Shown here one piece after another: positions 57,820-64,000 of a DNA stretch of 64,000 nucleotides. Position numbers and translations under genes: made by a program. The notes under the pieces are model-generated. The model was given only the letters and a program-made list of their open reading frames with translations. It made no database searches and was not told where the DNA came from. Origin of the DNA: Temnothorax longispinosus. Taxonomy: Eukaryota; Arthropoda; Insecta; Hymenoptera; Formicidae. The stretch's first letter is position 1. The number at the start of each line of letters is the position of its first letter. The stretch is from contig NC_092361.1 of NCBI RefSeq assembly GCF_030848805.1, positions 6,758,001-6,822,000 of the forward strand. Direction: 5' to 3'.

Positions 57820-60800
57820 TTACATGACGGTGCAGCAGCTCTTCTCCGAGTGATTATCGCTCACGATCTCACTGGTGTTCCCAGTGAAGCGCTGGGTGAA
57901 ATCGTCGGTGCTGAGATCGGAATTGGAGATGGACGAGACCGGCATCGGGATGCCGTTCCCGTTCGCGTCTAAGGAGCCGCCGGATATGTGCCGATTCTGC
58001 GCCCGTTTCTTCTTCAGATCCGATAGGGATTTCACGAAAACAACGGACACGTGTATGTTGATCTTGCCGTTGGTGTCAGCGTCCGTAGAGTAAATCGGCG
58101 ACTGCGGCTGGCTGCCGACCAGTGGGTCAGGCCCTGTCACTGCTGTTCAGGCAAACACGTAAATCCAATGTGCTACTTCCCCCCGTCAAGCGTGCCGACT
58201 TTTCGATCGACGCGATCGCCACTTTTCCGCCCCTCCACCTCAACCCCATTTTCTATCCCTATGCGCACTGATCACAATTAAAAAAAATAATAATAATAAA
58301 AAAAAAGAAAAACCAAGGATGTCAACTATGAGTCTCATGCGCCAAGCCTGACATGCTTTCAGCAACAAGCGTTTCGAAAACATTGCACCAATAAGGACCA
58401 TCATATGCACATCGGTGTGTACGTACACTGTATTGTTACTAAATGGTTCAACGGTTGCGTTTTACGCAAGCAAAATTAATGGATATACAAGAGAGAAAGA
58501 GAGATAGAGATAGAGAGATACAGAGAGATACAGAAAGAATATGATAATTACGGCTGTTACGTTACAAAGAACAAGAGCGTTGTTTATATAATGACTATGG
58601 ATATATCTATACGTCTTCACATTTTGCTACAATGGAATTTTTTTCAACGTTTGGATCTACGAACGATCGATCTACCTGTATTTGCGCGTTATCATTATCG
58701 ATCGTAATCTAAGTACTATCGAATGAAATACGGTGTGATAATTTTATCTAGAACACGGTTGTCGTCTAGAAAACGCAAGCATAAAGATCCGTTGGTAATT
58801 CGCCCATCAATGGCTCGTCCTCACTATATCTGATATGTCTTTCTTTTTACTTCTCGAATTGACTACTTCAATAACAGAGGAGTGCGACCCCTTATTACTT
58901 CACCACATAATACAATGGGTACAAAGCATTCGCCGATTAGAGAATTCGCTATCAATCTTTAATACAAAGTGTATAGAACTTGACGACAGGTATACATAAA
59001 AATTTGTAGAGCTGCGATCAACCTTAGGTCATGCTTTAGGCTCAAAACCAGCCCGTTATACTACGGACGTATTATATTTATCCAGTAAAATATTTACCAA
59101 ATAGTCATCTAAGTATATAGGGCGATTCTTAATTTTACATATTAAGATCTTTTTCTTGTTTTGAACTCTCGATCCACTTCCTGTGATATAATTAAGAATC
59201 GTCCTGTATGTTTTTATTCTAGAGGAAACTTGCGCATAGTACAATATGTATAAAGAATGTAGAATAATATATCTGTCGATTCTACTTATTGTACGTCCTA
59301 CTAGCATGATATATATATGGTTCTCTAAATCGATTAGGCTCCAGTTTATGTAAGAAATTACAGAAACAATTCGACATATCTATAATAAATACCACATTCG
59401 TTTGATTATTATTCTATTTTGCGCTCAGTGGCCGCTAAGCTTTGCTAAAACGGTCCACAAAGATACGCTAAGGAAGCCAGTACCACTTTTAGGCCTTGCC
59501 AAAGAGATTCGATATATGAATATAAAGCGAAATGTGTACGTGTATATGTGTGCGTTTTAACGTGAGAACACTTCCAGAGAGAAAAATGCATTGTGTTATG
59601 CGCAGCACATGTAGATATACGTTTTACGTACACCATGAGCAAATAACTTCTGGCGCAGTGTGATATGTATGATACGACAAAGATAACGCAATTAAATGCA
59701 TCGTACAGATCGTGAAATGTAATAATTAAAGAAATAGAAAAGTGACGTAGAAAACTAACCTCGCAATTATTCAGGAGCACGCAGTAGTGAAAAAAAAGAA
59801 AAAGCTGGTAAATAATCGACAGCTAACACAATGAGTTTGACAGAGTACATTTATGGGATTTTGCAATTAGCAGATTAGTATGTATATAATATACATATAT
59901 ATTTCGGATTGTTTGATCCTTTAGGATTATTCAATATTGTTTTCTAATAGTGTGTATATAAAATTTTGTTTATTAATATATAAAAATATAAATATGCGCT
60001 TTTGTCAAACTTAACAAGAAATTGTCCGCACTCTCAGTATGATTAATCATTCTATAATAATCGTTATTTTCTCTTCTTTCGCCACAATTTTCTATAATTT
60101 TTAATGTGTATATGACTTATATACATTTATAAAACTTCATATACAATCTTCAAAAATTTTATGCTCGCGTTAACTTTCCTACGTTTTGGGCATTATGAAT
60201 CACAAATGAGCATGATATACACGTATATACGTACATGTATACATGTGCAATTCTTGAATCACATGATCGAGGTACATATTTTTGGAAGTCTCTTCGCACA
60301 AAGCTACCATTTACCACAATAGTCTACTGAACCACAACCAATGCAAGCAAGAATACATTTGGAATGTACCTGAATCTTTATCAACATCTTCGTGAAGAAA
60401 AGACTCGTTGTCTTTTCCTTCGGGACCTTTCCGCACCGCTGAAGTCAGCGCGCCGGAATCAGTCTCGTGGTCCCCTACCTCCTGCGTATTATTCTCCAAT
60501 GGCGGAATACTAGGCGTAGGAGCGCTAACATACGTCTGAAAAAGAAATATCCCACATAGTATTTATATCTCGAAGAAAGAGCAAGGGAAATATATAAGAT
60601 ATTTTAAATCTCCCCTTATTTTTCTTATCGTACCTGTTGCGCTTGTAACCTTAAGCGAGTTTCTTCCTGGGCGTCTTTTTTCGTAGTAAGAACTTTGTCT
60701 CGAATGGATGTTCGACGTACGCTTTGTGTTCGCGTATTTATGCTTTGCGATCTGCGTACCCTACGCCCTTGCGCTTCACGAAGTCGTTTACTCTCCTGTT

Positions 60801-62247
60801 CTGTTTTCAATTCCACTATCCTCTCCCTAATTTCCGGATCTTCGCATATATCTGCAACATATTAAAATATTAAAGTATAGGGTAACAAGGCAATAATCGA
60901 AATAGATCGGCAAGTCTTACCCGCGGGAGTTTCATCGTGTTTATTTCTGGCATTTAGGTCGGCTCCGTTTTGCACCAATAATTCAAGTACTTCCAACTGT
61001 AATACAAAGTTGTGTATAAGACTTAAAATAACATTTGAAATATTAAAAAATTGTTGCTATTAATTGCTATCTAAAAGAGGTGGAAAAACAGATTTGCCTT
61101 CAGTCTTAATAAACATTATAACAATTCTATAATTTGTAATTGTGTATATCCACGTATATAAAAAAAAAGATTTAAACTTACGTGTCCCCAACATGCAGCT
61201 GCATGAACTGGCTGCCATTTGTCATTGTCCTCTACATCCGTTGATACATGTTGGTCAAGAAGAAATTCCACGACTCGTAAGTACCCATTTGCCGCTGCTA
61301 TATGAAGCTGTAATGGAAATTGTAACGAAAATATATAATTTTTTCTTTTTCTCAAATTAACAGATTTTAACAAGGGTGTATACGTACAGGCGTAGCACCT
61401 TGATGATCTTTATATTCAAGGTCACCTCCTAAAGAAGCAATCTTTTGCAAATCACGTAACATTTGAACCTCGGTTGAAGCTCTTGTTTCATCTATTAATT
61501 CTTGAGTAACTCCTCGCCTTGCCATCTCTCCTGCGTTATAAAAATATAATTTTTAACGTAAATACGTGACATTACTAGTCGCACTGTATGTCTAAAAGTG
61601 GCAATCTTTAAATGTTGACAAAAAATTCTATTACCTTCGATACAATCCAACGTTTTTTCATCTTCGCAAATGTCGTACGGCATGTTGCCATCAGCATTAA
61701 CGGCTAATAAATTCGCACCTCTGGCAATAAGGTATTTGACTAAATGCAAGTGACCACACGTGGCAGCAGCGTGTAACGGTGTCCATTTCTCACTGTCTTC
61801 CGCATTCACGTTAGCACCAAATTCAATGAGTAGCTTCATCATCTCTTCATTGTCATCTATGCAACACTGATGCAGCGCCGTCAAACCGTCTTCGTTCGTC
61901 GAGTCAGGATTTACACCCTTTTTCAAAAGCCTTCTTACTGGAAAGAGAATAAATGTTGGTGACGTAACGCGCCGACATACATATTTGTTTCAAATAATAT
62001 ACGTACAAAATTTCTTACCTTCATCGATGTCATTTCTCGCAGCGGCTTCCAACAACATAACACTGTCGCTAAAGTATATGTGACGCTTATTACTCGTATG
62101 CCTAGTTTGGTGCCGCAGCCATTCTTTCTCGCGTTGCCTCCACACTTTTAATTGTTGAAGTCTACGATGACGCGCCAGGTGTAACCGCTCTTGCGTGGTC
62201 AGTCTTTCAACGTGTACCATCTCTGCCACTAACTCTGAGTGTTCCAT
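57820..62247 (-). CDS. MYPT-75D: PP1 regulatory (targeting) subunit, MYPT-75D / PPP1R16 (TIMAP/MYPT3) type
   Basis: Targets protein phosphatase 1 to membranes. Exons 62019-62247, 61635-61937, 61388-61530, 61182-61307, 60921-60996, 60634-60851, 60370-60535 and 57820-58133 give 524 residues. A basic coiled N-terminus (ERLHLARHRRLQQLKVWRQR) leads into a PP1-docking site (KRHIYFSDSVMLLEAAARND; RHIYF fits RVxF). Ankyrin repeats follow in two blocks: DGLTALHQCCIDDNEEMMKL, KWTPLHAAATCGHLHLVKYL, MPYDICEDEKTLDCIEG, then ATPLHIAAANGYLRVVEFLL, WQPVHAAACWGHLEVLELLV. After them come a basic region (RRVRRSQSINTRTQSVRRTS) and a Ser-rich tail ending SEKSCCTVM, a CaaX box (CTVM) for prenylation. The start ATG gives MEHSELVAEM, as in TIMAP. 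Intron 7 is 2.2 kb. An upstream acceptor (TTAACAG at about 62282) points to a distant non-coding first exon. Confidence 0.92.
58488..58540. repeat. GA/GATA-rich microsatellite in intron 7 of the MYPT-like gene
   Basis: GAGAGAAAGAGAGATAGAGA and similar units, imperfect. The rest of this 2.2-kb intron (58134-60369) is AT-rich with nothing else recognised. Confidence 0.75.
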
Positions 62248-63299
62248 TGTTACGTGCTTATAGTTTTTGCAAGTATATTTACCTGTTAACAAAAAAGAGG
62301 GAAGAAAACATCACGACATGTAGATATAATTTAAACAGACACATACACGCACACACACACATACATAACGCATTTTTGTGCAACTGTATCAAGAAAACAA
62401 AGTAACTCGTTCCAGAATAAACGTGTCGTAAACGCTCGTGGGTCACGTTCGATTTTGTTAATAATAGCACACATTTATCTTGTTTTCACTAAATGTATTT
62501 CAGAAGACAATCACAAAACCGAAGAAATTGAAAAAAATTAAAAAAAAAATAAATTCAGGCGGCTTTACCTTTACGCTTACAAAGCCAAGATCTCATTCTC
62601 AGATAATTAAAAATTGTTTGATAAATACCAGACGTCATTCTGGCGTAAGTAATCGGGATTTTCACTTATTTCAATAACGCACACGCAACTTAACTGATCT
62701 CTCCTGCGTTATACCTGGCGGGAATGATAGCATATTTTAACCAGATGTTCTCTCAAACTTATCAAGTACTTAGACAAGTAAACATACAATATTTGCACAA
62801 ATGTTCGTACCCGCTGACAAAAAAAGGGCTTTTTTGTGAACGATGATTTAACACGTTCCAACGAATGTTCATTCAAAATAGTGTTTCTAAAAATACTACA
62901 CAAAAACAAAGATTAGTGCAGCTATCTTGAGAATTTTTAGAGATTTATCTCGCGGATAAAACCACAATGTAATCAATGAATATATATTTATATATTTTTA
63001 ATTAGATATGACGATAATGAATGATGATAATGAAAATCTTTGTTAGGCATGTAGAGTATATAGACTATGCGTGCCTGTGTAACACATCCGCAATAAATTC
63101 TATCCTTAATCTCAGGTAATACTTACGTTACGTCATTGGATCAAGAATGTACATATTTAAACATTCCACAATCTCGGTACACGAAGCAAGCTTTACATTT
63201 ACAGAGAGAATTTAAAAAACGGGAGCCGAGCACACAGGTCTCGATAAACACGCCTTTTTCCTCCTTAAAAGAAAGTATAAATCCGCTAACGAAATAACG
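62248..63299. other. 5' intron of the MYPT-like gene
   Basis: AT-rich with a CACACACACA run at 62345-62362. The acceptor TTGTTAACAG next to the 5' leader of the MYPT-like coding exon suggests this is a 5' UTR intron. No coding exon. Confidence 0.45.
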
Positions 63300-64000
63300 A
63301 GAAGAAAATGATTTTTTTTTTAGAAAACAGTTAAAACATTAGGAGCACTACAGTTTTCAATGCGAACTCCGATTCGAATCGGTCGCACGATTTCTCGACA
63401 ACCTGCTGACACGAGAGCTGCGCCTGAGAGACGCATAGGTCGCATAGGAAATACTTGCTGATCGTTCATCGAGCCTGACGTCCGGTTGCACGTTACTCGG
63501 CGCACAATCACCGTGGAAAGGTGCACGGCAGAGTAATATTCCGTCTCGCGGGGATTCATCGCACCCTCCTCCTCCTCCGTGCGGGGCGATCGGAGACGCG
63601 GCGCGTGATCCAGCGGGGAAACACGTCGTCGAGAGTCGAGATGGAGTTTACTTCCTGCCAATTACATCGCTTTTCGTTTCGGAGGGTAACCGAAGCCGTC
63701 GGCCGTCGCGCGATCAAGGCCAGGACGCGAGGCGCGTATCGCGCAGGATCTCACGGGAACCGGGAACGTGAGAAAGCCGCGGGGGAGGGGGTGGGATACT
63801 CTCGCAGGGACGGATCAGCGCGATTGAGCGATGCGCCGAAAATCGGGGGAAAACAATCCTCTCTCTCTCTTTTTTATCTTGTTTTTACTTACGTATGCAA
63901 ACGCATGCAAACGCGCGGCTCGACACGCGGCCGCGGCTGCGGAGGTGGCGATGGCGGTGGTGGTCCCGCTTTCCTTCTCCCCCTATTTCCTCCGCGATCG
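63300..64000. promoter_or_regulatory. CpG-rich probable 5' exon/promoter of the MYPT-like gene
   Basis: Sharp rise in GC and CpG to the window edge, with CTCTCTCTCT near 63861 and GGAGGTGGCGATGGCGGTGG near 63941. Long open frames on both strands (for example 63320-63661, minus) carry no domain and are explained by composition. On the minus strand this would be the first, non-coding exon. Confidence 0.4.

Noticed and set aside
63320..63661. Minus-strand 113-codon frame in the CpG-rich end
   Set aside because: High GC lowers stop frequency; no family match; better explained as a non-coding first exon or promoter of the MYPT-like gene.

Overview
The window looks like a piece of an insect nuclear genome. 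Coding exons are split by short GT-AG introns, intergenic DNA is very AT-rich, and no bacterial-style operons are present. The genes are the usual single-copy insect set (shuttle craft/NFX1, RpL37, COX5B, CTNNBL1, NDUFAF7 and others). The overall style (compact conserved genes, frequent foldback/MITE elements, TTAGG-like motifs at promoters) fits Hymenoptera, probably an ant. That is inference; no species marker was found.

Layout. 1-2216: AT-rich spacer with two adjacent MITEs. 2217-6550 (-): stc/NFX1. 6848-7042 (+): a small unknown ORF divergent from stc. 7572-11223 (-): coiled-coil/F-box/LRR gene with an apparent 1-nt frameshift and a 1.3-kb foldback transposon in its first intron. 11500-12360: nested inverted-repeat elements. 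12673-13390 (+): truncated CBP-like ZZ-TAZ2 copy. 14537-15976 (-) and 16754-18441 (+): TRMT6 and EIF2B3 sharing a CCAAT-rich divergent promoter. 18869-19864 (+): RpL37. 20881-21837 (+): MPV17L2. 21838-25334: long spacer with a foldback element. 25335-26816 (+): TMEM185. 27950-29292 (-): FBXO33/39-like gene without a visible F-box. 30699-32812 (-) and 33264-35787 (+): NDUFAF7 and CTNNBL1, again divergent. 37046-38311 (-): MYND-finger MSS51-like gene. 39909-44009 (+): BED-type zinc-finger gene with tandemly copied finger exons and copied terminal exons. 43398-43670: piggyBac-type MITE. 45332-47172 (+): URI1. 47604-48555 (-): COX5B. 50547-52174 (-): MsrA. 52.2-57.8 kb: mostly gene-empty. 57820-62247 (-): MYPT-75D/PPP1R16-type PP1 targeting subunit ending in a CaaX box, with its likely CpG-rich 5' region at about 63.3-64.0 kb.

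The genes do not form one pathway. Mitochondrial functions recur (NDUFAF7, COX5B, MPV17L2, probably the MSS51-like protein), as do translation and tRNA functions (TRMT6, EIF2B3, RpL37) and PP1 regulation (the MYPT gene, and URI1, which carries an RVxF-like motif). Exon boundaries were read by eye from splice sites. For every multi-exon model except the F-box/LRR gene (frameshift) and the CBP-like copy, summed exon lengths are a multiple of three. No tRNA, rRNA, CRISPR array or viral gene was recognised. The most unusual regions are the BED-finger exon array, the CBP-derived mini-gene, the palindromic minisatellite inside the foldback transposon, and the nested MITEs with a readable empty site.
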